From: Calothrix sp. PCC 7716
Lineage (GTDB): Bacteria; Cyanobacteriota; Cyanobacteriia; Cyanobacteriales; Nostocaceae
Assembly: GCF_019977735.1 (NCBI RefSeq)
Contig: NZ_AP025019.1
Coordinates: 310,001-374,000 of the forward strand
Direction: 5' to 3'
Length of the DNA: 64,000 nt
The position numbers and the translations under genes were made by a program. Shown piece by piece: positions 1 to 8,416 of this stretch. Position 1 is the first letter of the stretch; every line of letters starts with the position of its first letter. The notes beneath the pieces were generated by a model. That model ran no database searches and had not been told where the DNA came from. It worked only from the letters and a program-made list of their open reading frames with translations.

Positions 1-1
1 A

Positions 2-679
2 TATAAGTGGGCATTGAATAGCTCTTTTGTGGGTGGTTCTCTCGTCGGCGCCTCGACCCAGGACTACCCATGCTTCGATGAAGTACTTGGTCATACTAAA
101 CTTGATGTCCCTACACATCAAAAGCTAACAATACATAGATACCATCAAATCAAAAAGCACCTGAAAGACATCCATATTGAATCGACGGTGGAACTACATG
201 CGAGTTTCATGGATTACGCTAACGAGGAATGTGATTATGAACTTGATGATATCTATGACCAAGTTTATGAGGAATTAGATGAACGCGACCTACCGTATGT
301 AATACCCATACTACAAGGTAAAACAGTATTGGACTATCTAAGTCATCTTGCTCAATATGGCGATGCTGTTGCACAAAATGCGTGGGTGGGAGTTGGGGGG
401 TTAAAGAGGCGCCCAAACAGTGAAGTGTCTTCAATACTGACTTCAATCAAAATGCAGCGACCAGATATAAAAATACATGGTTACGGGTTATCAAAAAAGC
501 AGCTTAGTAGCAACGGAATCATCGGATTGCTTTTTAGTGCTGACTCAGCAAGTGGACAGCTAAGTGGTAGCAAAGGCAGCAAATATCAGAATAGTCGCGA
601 CCCGACATTCTCAATAGCATATGCACAAAATATTGACAAATTGACAATTCAAACAAATATTTTCAACGTTTGTTGTTAA
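2..679 (+). CDS. TGT/DpdA-like protein, 5' end outside window
   Basis: The frame is open from the first bases of the window, so the gene almost certainly starts upstream; the TTG at 14 is only the first possible start inside the window. The C-terminal half carries a pattern typical of the tRNA-guanine transglycosylase fold as seen in DpdA-like proteins: WVGVGGL near residue 123, a pI.tight HGYGL segment near 156, and SADSA near 176 at the usual position of the family's DSM/DSA element. TGT-fold enzymes exchange guanine for a 7-deazapurine in tRNA, and DpdA does this in DNA. Which substrate applies here cannot be told. No other dpd or queuosine gene is visible, and the genes downstream are unknown. 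Fold assignment is by motif only. Confidence 0.45.
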   Translation, partial: YKWALNSSFVGGSLVGASTQDYPCFDEVLGHTKLDVPTHQKLTIHRYHQIKKHLKDIHIESTVELHASFMDYANEECDYELDDIYDQVYEELDERDLPYVIPILQGKTVLDYLSHLAQYGDAVAQNAWVGVGGLKRRPNSEVSSILTSIKMQRPDIKIHGYGLSKKQLSSNGIIGLLFSADSASGQLSGSKGSKYQNSRDPTFSIAYAQNIDKLTIQTNIFNVCC

Positions 680-995
680 TGAGAGTCAGTGTAATTACAC
701 CTATCAAATTCATAAACTAATATGTGCTACAATACATCCCGCACCTGCCCCCTTTACTGCATGATGCCGTACTATCTCCAAATTCCGATAGTCCAAAATT
801 ATCAATACAAATAGTAAGTGGCGCCCACTGGTAATTTGATAACTGTTAGAAAAAACTGTCTTTTCATTATCGATTTGATGTGCGGTAGAGAAGCAGCATC
901 ACTTGATAGAATAAATAGGATTATTCAAAATACATTCAAACTAATCGCATATGAATTAGATAAACGCCATTCACAATAACTACATTCAAACACAA
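680..995. other. Gap without a recognised gene
   Basis: AT-rich intergenic stretch between two convergent genes. One GGCGCC site lies near 821. I see no open frame with protein-like composition on either strand and no clear terminator hairpin. Confidence 0.5.
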
Positions 996-1277
996 CTAAC
1001 AGTGCATCTTGCTATTTTTAACTAAATCTGGACTTTCCAGCATCATTAAATCACGTGCTGGATTGTCAATACATACAGGCGCCATGTTTAAACAATAGCG
1101 ATAAGCTGCTAAACCAATATTAGGATTCATGCCGACTATTGCCAAATACTGTTTCTTAATATCCGAACAAGGCTCAGTATTTTTTACAACAACATGCAAC
1201 CACTTGTTAACCTCAGATTCAGTTAAACTCCCATCTGCTAAAATTAATCTAAATTCTTCTATGCTAGGTAAACTCAT
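996..1277 (-). CDS. Hypothetical protein, 93 aa
   Basis: Unrecognised short protein. The first in-frame ATG (1301) gives an implausible eight-residue lead, so the ATG at 1277 is preferred; it begins MSLPSIEEFR. The body is predicted helical, with an ESEVNKWL segment and two conserved-looking cysteines in the second half. It has no signal peptide and no membrane segment. It lies alone on the minus strand, convergent with the partial gene at the window start. Codon composition looks coding, but no family is recognised. Confidence 0.45.
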   Translation of the reverse strand: MSLPSIEEFRLILADGSLTESEVNKWLHVVVKNTEPCSDIKKQYLAIVGMNPNIGLAAYRYCLNMAPVCIDNPARDLMMLESPDLVKNSKMHC

Positions 1278-1425
1278 TATATCTATAAATCTATAGTTCA
1301 ATATACTATGTTGCTAGCCTTTTGGTATGGCTCCTAAGCACCACTCCACAACTTTAGTAAGATTGAGAACATTTAAGCAATCTTTCAGTCATATAAGTTA
1401 ATTGTACTATTACCTACCAATAATT

Positions 1426-1788
1426 ATGATTAAACAATTATTCATTTCCAGCCTTATGCTTGTTTGTATAACACTGCCTGCAAAAGCGCAGTATGATTAC
1501 CTCCCTGGCTCAGATGCAAGTATTTACTTAGACTTGATAAATAATAATTTGAAAAAGGATAATAACCCACTACGCGACTTGCCCGATAAAGATAAATTAG
1601 AATACGGTCGCGGATATTGTGCCAAAAGACAAAATGGCTACACCTTAGCTCAAATTGCTCGCGACGTAATTTACAGTTTGAAAAATAACAACAATCTTGA
1701 TGATGAACAAAAAACCTACATACATAAATACGATGTAGTGGTTTCAGCAGCAGCATTAACGGTATTTTGTCCACAATACGCAAAATAG
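1426..1788 (+). CDS. Secreted DUF732-like small protein
   Basis: The ATG at 1426 gives a textbook Sec signal peptide: a lysine, a hydrophobic core of about 14 residues, then an AKA cleavage box near residue 20. The longer frame from 1402 would bury that signal. The mature part of about 100 residues has a YCAKRQNGYT segment, an IARDV/I helix and a final VFCPQYA segment. This resembles the two-cysteine DUF732 fold of small exported proteins of unknown role. Secretion is well supported; the family link is tentative. No strong Shine-Dalgarno sequence is visible. Confidence 0.55.
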   Translation: MIKQLFISSLMLVCITLPAKAQYDYLPGSDASIYLDLINNNLKKDNNPLRDLPDKDKLEYGRGYCAKRQNGYTLAQIARDVIYSLKNNNNLDDEQKTYIHKYDVVVSAAALTVFCPQYAK

Positions 1789-1913
1789 TACTTGTGCCAA
1801 CACCTTCTCAAAAGCAATAGCAGCAGCGATAAGATGTTATTTATGCTGCTACACATATAACTTTATTCAGGCAGCGTTTCCTTGAGGTTTTAAATTATGG
1901 TGTTGATCCCGCA

Positions 1914-2546
1914 TTGGTTAGTTCAAGTGGTGAACTACATCAATTGTCATTTAATGAACAATTAGTAGAAGTCGCCAAATTAATCAAAATAGAGTGCAAT
2001 GAAAAAAGTGCAAGCTTCGACAGCATAATGCTTGTAATTTCAAGCAAACATCGTAAGCGAACCGATATAATCAATAGACTAATCAATATTAGTGTAAACA
2101 ATTTGTACAATGATAAATTCGTTGAATATGGTGTAGACTATGAACTCAAAAAGCAAATCGCTAAAATTACCAAACAGTATTTCAGTATACAATTAACTAC
2201 ACCCCAGCTTGCCGCTCAATATGTTTTTACACCAAGAAAAGAAAACGTCCTCATTCCACTCATGGCTTACTGCTGGATAAATTACAAATCAAAATCCTTA
2301 AAGTGTAGTTACAAAGACTTACCTACTTCCCTAATTATAATTTGCGTTAGTATACTCGGCGCCGTACCTTGGTTCCAAATCATGAGCGCGTTTTACAATA
2401 ACCGCAAACCTCAATCATCACCAATCAATCCAGACCATTCAATAACAGATGAAGGTTTATTAATTCTGACAAAAGAATTCCACAAACCAATGCCAAAGCA
2501 TAAAGTACAAGGTTTCAGCAATGCGAGCAAGCTAAGAAAACAGTAA
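1914..2546 (+). CDS. Hypothetical protein, start uncertain
   Basis: Unrecognised protein of at least 210 residues. The only canonical start is TTG at 1914, but the frame stays open and protein-like back to about 1833. The upstream residues (FLEVLNYGVDPAL) read naturally into the main frame, so a longer ancestral gene whose start has been lost is possible. The middle is helical and basic, with one hydrophobic patch near residues 140-155 (LIIICVSILGAVPW). The C-terminus is basic and rich in lysine and asparagine. It is followed 77 bp later by the duplicated-domain gene. Confidence 0.45.
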   Translation: MVSSSGELHQLSFNEQLVEVAKLIKIECNEKSASFDSIMLVISSKHRKRTDIINRLINISVNNLYNDKFVEYGVDYELKKQIAKITKQYFSIQLTTPQLAAQYVFTPRKENVLIPLMAYCWINYKSKSLKCSYKDLPTSLIIICVSILGAVPWFQIMSAFYNNRKPQSSPINPDHSITDEGLLILTKEFHKPMPKHKVQGFSNASKLRKQ

Positions 2547-2623
2547 AATAAATAGACCAAATAGCGACACTCAAAAAAACCATAAAGTTATTAACGAAGC
2601 GATTGAAAAAGGAAATTCACGCC

Positions 2624-3139
2624 ATGCGAAGTTTAAATTATTGGGGATGCGATTACGCCAATCCCTTAATTTCTTATATTGCCAAGCATTACAACGAATT
2701 ACAAAACATTGATGAACGTGACCGATTCTGGCTACTTGGGCGCCTCGGCTCTTATTATTGGCTAAGATGGTGCGACTCACCTCCTTCTCCTTTAGCAGAA
2801 AAAGCACGCAACTTCTTAGAAGAATTACCCAAACACCAGTTATATTGCCTAATTCAAGCAATTGGTAACAAATCAGCCGCTAAACCACTTGGCTATTATT
2901 CCTGTGACTACACTATCCCACTCATCAAATTTTTTCATGATTTTTACGGTGACTTACTGCAAAACATGAGTGAGGTTGATCAAACATGGTTACTTGGAAT
3001 GATGGGTGATTTTTACTATCAACTTCACTGCGAAGGTGACATTCCCGCTTCCGATACAGCCGACGAAGTAACAAACAACCTACACCAACTTGACCGCAAT
3101 AACTGTAGTGCCTTAATTCAAGCATTAACAAACATCTGA
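2624..3139 (+). CDS. Duplicated-domain hypothetical protein
   Basis: About 171 residues built from two tandem copies of one domain of roughly 80 residues. Each copy begins with a (W/Y)x(G/S)CDYxxPLI motif, contains a D(R/Q)xWLLGxxGxxYY segment in the middle, and ends with LIQA(I/L)(G/T)N. The duplication is clear by eye at protein level but eroded at DNA level, so it is old. The TTG at 2603 would add seven residues; the ATG at 2624 is preferred. There is no signal peptide or membrane segment. Function is unknown. It is convergent with the DUF5131 gene. Confidence 0.55.
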   Translation: MRSLNYWGCDYANPLISYIAKHYNELQNIDERDRFWLLGRLGSYYWLRWCDSPPSPLAEKARNFLEELPKHQLYCLIQAIGNKSAAKPLGYYSCDYTIPLIKFFHDFYGDLLQNMSEVDQTWLLGMMGDFYYQLHCEGDIPASDTADEVTNNLHQLDRNNCSALIQALTNI

Positions 3140-3215
3140 AAACCAAACGCGCACCGTCAAACCACGATACTTGCAATTGGAGTGACTCTCAAGCTCCACT
3201 CCAATAATTAATCAT

Positions 3216-4043
3216 TTATTGATTTTCTGCTATTACGGGAAACTGCTTTTTTGACCACAGCTCATTATTGATACGTCCTTGCTTGCCGCTGTGGAAGTGT
3301 GAATCTTGCTTGACAAACAAGGGAACTCCAGCTTTATCGCATTGGTTAGCAATACTTTCTAGCCATGTTAAATCCATCATCCGATACCCGGCGCCGCTTT
3401 CTCCACCACAAACTACCCAAGATATGCCATCTAATTTTAAATCTACAGGACCCAACAATGGTTCGATACTAAGCCAACGTAGTTTAGCAGGAATCTGGAG
3501 TAGTAAAGGAATACGCTTATCAGCCATGTCCTGATTCTCAACTGTGGCGCCAATTATGACGTTAGGTAAAGGTATCTTGATATTGATTTCGTTCAAGCCA
3601 TATTTTAATCTCAATTTATTTTCATCACGGAATAAATCACAAGCGCGATGAGTAATCCATCTAGCTCTATTAGGGTAGCTAAAATATTTAACTGCGTTTT
3701 CTGGTCTTTTTGTTAGTACTAAAAAAGTATGGTGTGGGTTAGCCGCCATTACGGCAAAAATATTATCCCGCCAATCATCTAAAACATTGCTGTGGAATAA
3801 ATCACTCATTGAGCAAGGAAATATTCTTTTAGGTTGGCGCCACTTAAATGGCTTTAGTAATTGTGATTCAACATATTTAACTGTGCCATCCCATTTACTG
3901 ACAACCGGATACTGCTCAAACTGCTGTAATTTTGATGATGCTGCTTCTTTTGCTGCATAGCAGTTTGCACAACCAGGACTAACTCGACTACAACCAACTA
4001 CTGCATTCCACGTCTCATCGCACCAACTAATTTTAGTCGCCAT
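3216..4043 (-). CDS. DUF5131 (phage Gp37/Gp68) family protein
   Basis: A 275-residue protein with the hallmarks of the phage Gp37/Gp68 family. The N-terminal segment ISWCDETWNAVVGC is followed by SRVSPGCANCYA, a CxxxxxxCxxC cluster (C18, C25, C28) expected to bind metal or an iron-sulfur cluster. Next come PKRIFPCSMSDLF, TKRPE, and the C-terminal VVCGGESG and FVKQ blocks. Length fits the family. It is widespread on phages and integrative elements, often next to a three-Cys-motif partner (TcmP), which is not visible here. The start has a GAGG ribosome-binding site six bases upstream. The biochemical role is not established. Confidence 0.85.
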   Translation of the reverse strand: MATKISWCDETWNAVVGCSRVSPGCANCYAAKEAASSKLQQFEQYPVVSKWDGTVKYVESQLLKPFKWRQPKRIFPCSMSDLFHSNVLDDWRDNIFAVMAANPHHTFLVLTKRPENAVKYFSYPNRARWITHRACDLFRDENKLRLKYGLNEINIKIPLPNVIIGATVENQDMADKRIPLLLQIPAKLRWLSIEPLLGPVDLKLDGISWVVCGGESGAGYRMMDLTWLESIANQCDKAGVPLFVKQDSHFHSGKQGRINNELWSKKQFPVIAENQ

Positions 4044-4257
4044 TTTTAACCTCGCTCATTATTGATTAATGGATTTTATTAACAAAATAAACTGAGTTAA
4101 TGAATAATAATTGTCATTTTTTATTCATTGTTTTGATTATACCATTATTAAAATTTATTCAAGCGTTTAAGTAACTATATAAAATATTATTTTTTTCAAT
4201 ATTAATTACTAGCATACTCGCTTAAGTAATGGTTCTATATAACTAATCATCACAGTC

Positions 4258-4741
4258 ATGGATATAAAAGCAATAGCGGACGAATATTACTCAAGACATA
4301 TAGAAGAATTGGAACAAACGCATCAGCAAGCCTAAGCAAGAGCAAAGGAAGTTGAAGATAGAGAAATTTACTTGTTTCAGCTTAATTTGTCAGATGCTTT
4401 AAACGAAGAAGCCCAAAAACAACTTGGTATTACATTTTGCTTTAACGGTTCAGAAATTTTTGCAAATTTTATCTACCAAGGGTGCGACTTTTCAATATGC
4501 TACTGGGGTAATAGCTGGAAAATAAAAAGTTTACGCGCAAATATTGAATGTTGCTGCTGGTGATAAATCATTATACAAAACTTTAATGATTCAACTAGGT
4601 AAAATCAATACAACTATGCGTGTATATAAAATATATAACAACATTACAGTTGAAGTTTTGGCGCCTAATCAAAAAGCTGCTCAACTAATTGCTTATGAAA
4701 CAATAACTGCGGCAGGATTCATAGTAAATGTTGATGACTAA
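4258..4741 (+). pseudogene. Broken small gene (nonsense plus frameshift)
   Basis: From ATG 4258 a frame runs MDIKAIADEYY to an in-frame TAA at 4333. It then continues without a break in the same frame (KEVEDREIYLFQLNLSDAL) until 4563. At about 4540 the protein-like reading moves to the next frame (NVAAGDKSLYKTL), which runs to 4741 and ends in TAAGFIVNVDD. The parts read as one gene of about 160 codons with one nonsense and one frameshift lesion. The last 41 codons (from an ATG near 4616) could survive as a separate small protein. No family is recognised. Confidence 0.55.
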
Positions 4742-5222
4742 TTAAACCAAAGCAGCATCAAATAAACATCCAACTTATGCTGACGCAATAAATAAGTGTA
4801 AGCATTAAAATCAAACAAAAAATTCTGGCAACTACTTCTCAAGATAACAATTCCAACGATAATTCTGATAAAGATTCGACCGCAGTAAAAAAATAGTTCT
4901 ACAGTAATACTTGCAATTGCGAGTGTCGCGGCAGGATACAAACCGGATTTAGGGAAGTCAGACCAAACAAAAAACTAGCTAACTAGTTAAAAGCATTAGA
5001 TTATATTGAATATGCCAAAGTGAATACTATATAAATAGGTTGCTTTAACATAAAAATAAATTTAATGCTTTTTAACTTAATACTACCATATATACTGGTA
5101 GTATTTATTTTGTTGAGTTTAATTAGATTTATATAGTAAGTCAATAATTAGTAAATTTAACTAAATATAAACTTGTGCTGACGCATCAATTATGTGTTAT
5201 TAAGATTTAAAACACTACGAGT
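4742..5222. other. AT-rich gap with repeated TGCTGACGCA box
   Basis: No gene seen. The stretch carries two copies of a box reading TGCTGACGCAATAA (4779-4792) and TGCTGACGCATCAA (5176-5189). The second lies about 35 bp upstream of the next start codon. Related boxes precede the genes at 8417 and 9484, so it may be a promoter or regulator site. Confidence 0.4.
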
Positions 5223-5765
5223 ATGGAAGTTCAACTAATATATTTTAAAGCGTCGGGAAAATATTACAGCGACGCATTGCTTGAATTAACGCACGAAGAA
5301 AAAAATGGATATTATTTTAATCTTGGTGACAGAATTCGCAAACTATCTGAGCAAAAAAGCCTTCCTGGCATAATTGGTGACTGGTTAGGTAGCGAAGAAA
5401 ACGGTTTTGCGGTTGTATTTCCAGTGGAAGTTGAAGGCGAATACCATATTGGTTTTCCTATCTTAGTTAAAAAATATAATAATAAAGAAACACTCATCAA
5501 TAATAAAAGCTTTACTCCCGGCGCCAAAACCAACCATATCATGAAGGTGAGGACTTTCAAGCAGCACGGGAAATTCGACGATGTATACGATATGCCGCTT
5601 GATTCAGAATGCATTAGTGAAGGAGTCGCGTTAACATATAAAATTAGCAACATGTTCTGCTCGAATTATCCAAAACGTAGAGGATATATTATGGTGGAAT
5701 GCCCAGAAACGCTTTCTGGTTGCCCACATCTAATTTTACCATCTATCAATCCTTGCGACGACTAA
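5223..5765 (+). CDS. Hypothetical protein, 180 aa
   Basis: Unrecognised soluble protein. It begins MEVQLIYFKASGKYY, which reads like a beta-rich, single-domain start. An alternating hydrophobic segment (GFAVVFPVEVEGEYHIGFPI) lies near residues 60-80, and the C-terminus contains four cysteines, one in SGCPHL. There is no signal peptide. Upstream is the TGCTGACGCATCAA box shared with the genes at 8417 and 9484. It is the first gene of a run of unknown plus-strand genes that reaches 10.3 kb and may be co-expressed in part. Confidence 0.5.
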   Translation: MEVQLIYFKASGKYYSDALLELTHEEKNGYYFNLGDRIRKLSEQKSLPGIIGDWLGSEENGFAVVFPVEVEGEYHIGFPILVKKYNNKETLINNKSFTPGAKTNHIMKVRTFKQHGKFDDVYDMPLDSECISEGVALTYKISNMFCSNYPKRRGYIMVECPETLSGCPHLILPSINPCDD

Positions 5766-5825
5766 AACAATCATGCCAACTATTGATTTGATAGTTGGCA
5801 TCACAAACAAAATCATAACTTATTT

Positions 5826-6158
5826 ATGACTATTAAGTATTTTGAGAGAGTGTACACTGGACACGGTGAAGTATACGAATGCTTTTACGAAATGCCGAAA
5901 ACTAACGGTATTCATATAGCAGAAGATATTGGGGACAAATTGCCAAATAGTGAAAGACTTATTTATTTGGCTGTGTTTGGCAATTACTATGGTGTCGGTT
6001 CCTGCCGAAGGTCGGCACTTATGACATTAAGGAATTGTCCCAAAAAATTTATAAGCATCGATTCAAAAACGTGGTTCGGTGCCGCAGAACAAACAGAAAT
6101 GGAAAGCGAACTCATCAAAATTTGGATAAAAGCCAGAACATTATTATGGACACACTAG
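5826..6158 (+). CDS. Hypothetical protein, 110 aa
   Basis: Unrecognised small protein with a MTIKYFERVYTGHGEVYE start and an ERLIYLAVFGNYYGVGS hydrophobic middle. It overlaps the next gene by 13 bases in another frame, which suggests translational coupling with the paralogue-family protein at 6146. No signal peptide, no motif recognised. Confidence 0.45.
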   Translation: MTIKYFERVYTGHGEVYECFYEMPKTNGIHIAEDIGDKLPNSERLIYLAVFGNYYGVGSCRRSALMTLRNCPKKFISIDSKTWFGAAEQTEMESELIKIWIKARTLLWTH

Positions 6159-6871
6159 TAATATACCATCCACAATGCAAATTCATTAATGGTGCATTTA
6201 CAAGAACAGTATCGAAGAAAGTTTTCTGTCGAGATTCTAAAAGTAAATGGGTGTCACTATCACCCAAAAAAGAAGAAATATCAATAATACCAGTAACCCC
6301 AATTGGGTATGAGGATAAAGCGGCATACCTGACTGAAGCAGGTGCCTTGTCTCACCCACATTGGATGTACGAATATAACGACAAGGGGTATCAAAAACTC
6401 CATCCAGTCTGGGATGTGGAAGATTTTCCCGGTATGGTAGACCTGGAGAAGAACTTTTACTATCCAGTCACTTTAATCGATGGAAAATTAGTCGAAGTTG
6501 GCAGAAGTAACCCAAAATTATATACGCCATATTCAACAGATGTTACTGAGTGGAAAACGAACGTAGAAATTGCGATTGAGGCAATGAAGGCGCCTAACCC
6601 TGATGCTGCCGTGCAATTGCTTGGTTTGATAATAGATATAAACAAGAAATGTCTGAGTGCCAAGTGGGTAGGCGAATATGAATGGGAGTTGCTAGGAATG
6701 TTAGCTGCTGCAAGAAACAGTCCCGGTATACCGCAAAGACATACCGAATACGGTGATTCATGCATAACCGCAACGTGTATGGCAGATTTATATAGACTGC
6801 AAAAACAATCTAACGGATGGTGGATACACGACTCTGACAATGGTGCATTCCTATTTATAGTGTCTCGTTAA
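6146..6871 (+). CDS. Paralogue-family protein A (unknown)
   Basis: First of three related unknown proteins in this region. The ATG at 6146 (241 residues) is preferred over the TTG-led longer frame at 6035, because the extra residues lie inside the preceding gene and are not conserved. Shared blocks are TEAGALSHPHWMYEYND (about 65-80), a PVTLIDGKLVEV segment near 110-120, an IEAMKAPNPDAAVQLLGL helix near 150, and a C-terminal SNGWW followed by acidic residues. Proteins at 7012 and 9484 carry all four blocks in the same order. It has no signal peptide, membrane segment or catalytic motif that I recognise. Confidence 0.55.
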   Translation: MDTLVIYHPQCKFINGAFTRTVSKKVFCRDSKSKWVSLSPKKEEISIIPVTPIGYEDKAAYLTEAGALSHPHWMYEYNDKGYQKLHPVWDVEDFPGMVDLEKNFYYPVTLIDGKLVEVGRSNPKLYTPYSTDVTEWKTNVEIAIEAMKAPNPDAAVQLLGLIIDINKKCLSAKWVGEYEWELLGMLAAARNSPGIPQRHTEYGDSCITATCMADLYRLQKQSNGWWIHDSDNGAFLFIVSR

Positions 6872-7011
6872 CAATTAACGCCTCACTGTCAGCAGTGGGG
6901 CACTTATGGAAGTAACAACAATTACAGTTCACTCCCCAGTTGCCAAAATCCAATTCTAAGAATTTGAATAAAAATCAACAAATCAACAACTCACTAATAA
7001 TTTACTTACAA

Positions 7012-7704
7012 ATGCAACAAACAACACTCACTGTATACTTTCCAATCTGCCTCCAAAATACTGGCGGGCAATGGATAACACTGGCACACTTAAAAAAATA
7101 TATTCAAGACATCATTGAAAATTGGGTTGATTCAAATTATAAACAAGCTAACCCAATTCAGCATGATGTTGAGTACTTGACAGAAATTGGCGCCGCACAA
7201 CATCCGTACTGGATTTACGCTTATAACGATAAAGCGTATCACGTTTACCCAACATCTGATGTAAATGTAATTCCTCATGCAATTTCTAAAATAAGTGCCG
7301 ATTACAAATATATACCTGTCACCATAATTGATGGTAAATTGGTAGAGCTTGATAGCAGCGCGCCACCAATTTGTACAGCTTTTTCAAATTATGAAGCTGA
7401 TTGGGATGACAACATAGCATATGCGCTTGAAGCTATTAAATCACCACAACCCGACGCGGCAATTAAATTGCTCGGTTTAATGAGTGATATAAGCGAGGAA
7501 TGCCATTACGCCAGCTGGATAATGGGGAATGAACACGCTTTGCTCGAAATGATTAAAATCGATACCAACGTAATTAAAAGTGTTAATTACGGCATAGGTA
7601 AAGTTACAGGCGCGCAAATATTGGAGATGCAACGACTACGCGCAAGTAGCGGTGGTTGGTGGTACTGGGATATTGATGACGAACTTAGATTTGTAAAGGA
7701 GTAA
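7012..7704 (+). CDS. Paralogue-family protein B (unknown)
   Basis: Second copy of the family, 230 residues from the ATG at 7012. A TTG at 6940 would add 24 low-complexity Asn/Lys residues and is less likely. Blocks match copy A closely: TEIGAAQHPYWIYAYND, PVTIIDGKLVEL, LEAIKSPQPDAAIKLLGL, and GGWW followed by an acidic end. The N-terminal 60 residues differ between the copies. It is followed eight bases later by the 164-residue gene at 7712, which has a good AGGAG site overlapping the end of this frame, so the two are probably one operon. Confidence 0.55.
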   Translation: MQQTTLTVYFPICLQNTGGQWITLAHLKKYIQDIIENWVDSNYKQANPIQHDVEYLTEIGAAQHPYWIYAYNDKAYHVYPTSDVNVIPHAISKISADYKYIPVTIIDGKLVELDSSAPPICTAFSNYEADWDDNIAYALEAIKSPQPDAAIKLLGLMSDISEECHYASWIMGNEHALLEMIKIDTNVIKSVNYGIGKVTGAQILEMQRLRASSGGWWYWDIDDELRFVKE

Positions 7705-7711
7705 AAATAAT

Positions 7712-8206
7712 ATGAACAGCAAAAAACCTTGTATAATTAACCCAAAATACTATCCACTGCTAGCCAATTTGCTAGAAAAAGCATCAGACGAATACGCCAA
7801 TCGTTCTTGTAATGACTACGATTTAAGCCAAATCCTACCCGACGTAGAAGATAGGCGCCAACTAGCGAAAAGCATGGAGGAACAGAATGGCAGCCCTGAA
7901 GAATTTGACCCAGAAGACGATTACAACACCGTCAACGATTCGTGGTTATTTGGATATTTCGCATCTTTATTCGAGTCTTATACTACAGCAGCAGAAGTTC
8001 CAACAAACTCACAATTACAGCACGCTCATCAAGAATTACTCGCTGCTTACTCAATTATCGGCGCATTGCTTCAATTTATCGAAAAATCGGGCACAAAAGC
8101 AAATAATGAAGTAAGCAAACAAATCAATGACGAAATATTAACTATTAGAGAATGCTTGACGCACGCTGAAAACTGCTTCCCAAAATATCCTGAACAATTC
8201 TCATAA
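7712..8206 (+). CDS. Hypothetical acidic protein, 164 aa
   Basis: Unrecognised helical, acidic protein. Residues 45-75 are rich in Asp and Glu, and the C-terminal half is strongly helical (HQELLAAYSIIGALLQFIEK). The ribosome-binding site AAGGAG lies at the end of paralogue B, which points to translational coupling with it. No signal peptide, no metal motif. Its position between members of the paralogue family suggests a partner role, but that is inference only. Confidence 0.5.
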   Translation: MNSKKPCIINPKYYPLLANLLEKASDEYANRSCNDYDLSQILPDVEDRRQLAKSMEEQNGSPEEFDPEDDYNTVNDSWLFGYFASLFESYTTAAEVPTNSQLQHAHQELLAAYSIIGALLQFIEKSGTKANNEVSKQINDEILTIRECLTHAENCFPKYPEQFS

Positions 8207-8251
8207 CTCTAACTAATTGAACATGTGGCTCTCACGAGCCACCCTAATAAA

Positions 8252-8332
8252 ATGAACAAGTATACTGTATCAAATATATTAAATCAGGTTATTCTTGGTG
8301 ACTGTAAAGAAGTTTATAAATATTACCTGTAA
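8252..8332 (+). pseudogene. Stump of a DNA methyltransferase (N-terminus)
   Basis: A 26-codon frame, MNKYTVSNILNQVILGDCKE followed by six residues and a stop. The VILGDC(K/L)EVL pattern is the standard N-terminal AdoMet-binding lead of beta-class Type II DNA methyltransferases, where it is normally followed by a PDNSIDLIITSPPY-type catalytic block. Here the gene ends just before that block. The missing continuation is found at 52.9 kb, next to a second copy of the gene that follows here. I read this as the surviving 5' end of a methyltransferase whose body was deleted, leaving the partner gene 85 bp downstream. Confidence 0.6.
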
Positions 8333-8416
8333 TTAACGCAGGTAATTAATTTTAATTCATATTGAGTTTATGCCAATGCTTACGCAATAAACAGGTAATC
8401 ACTACAGTGTAAAAGT

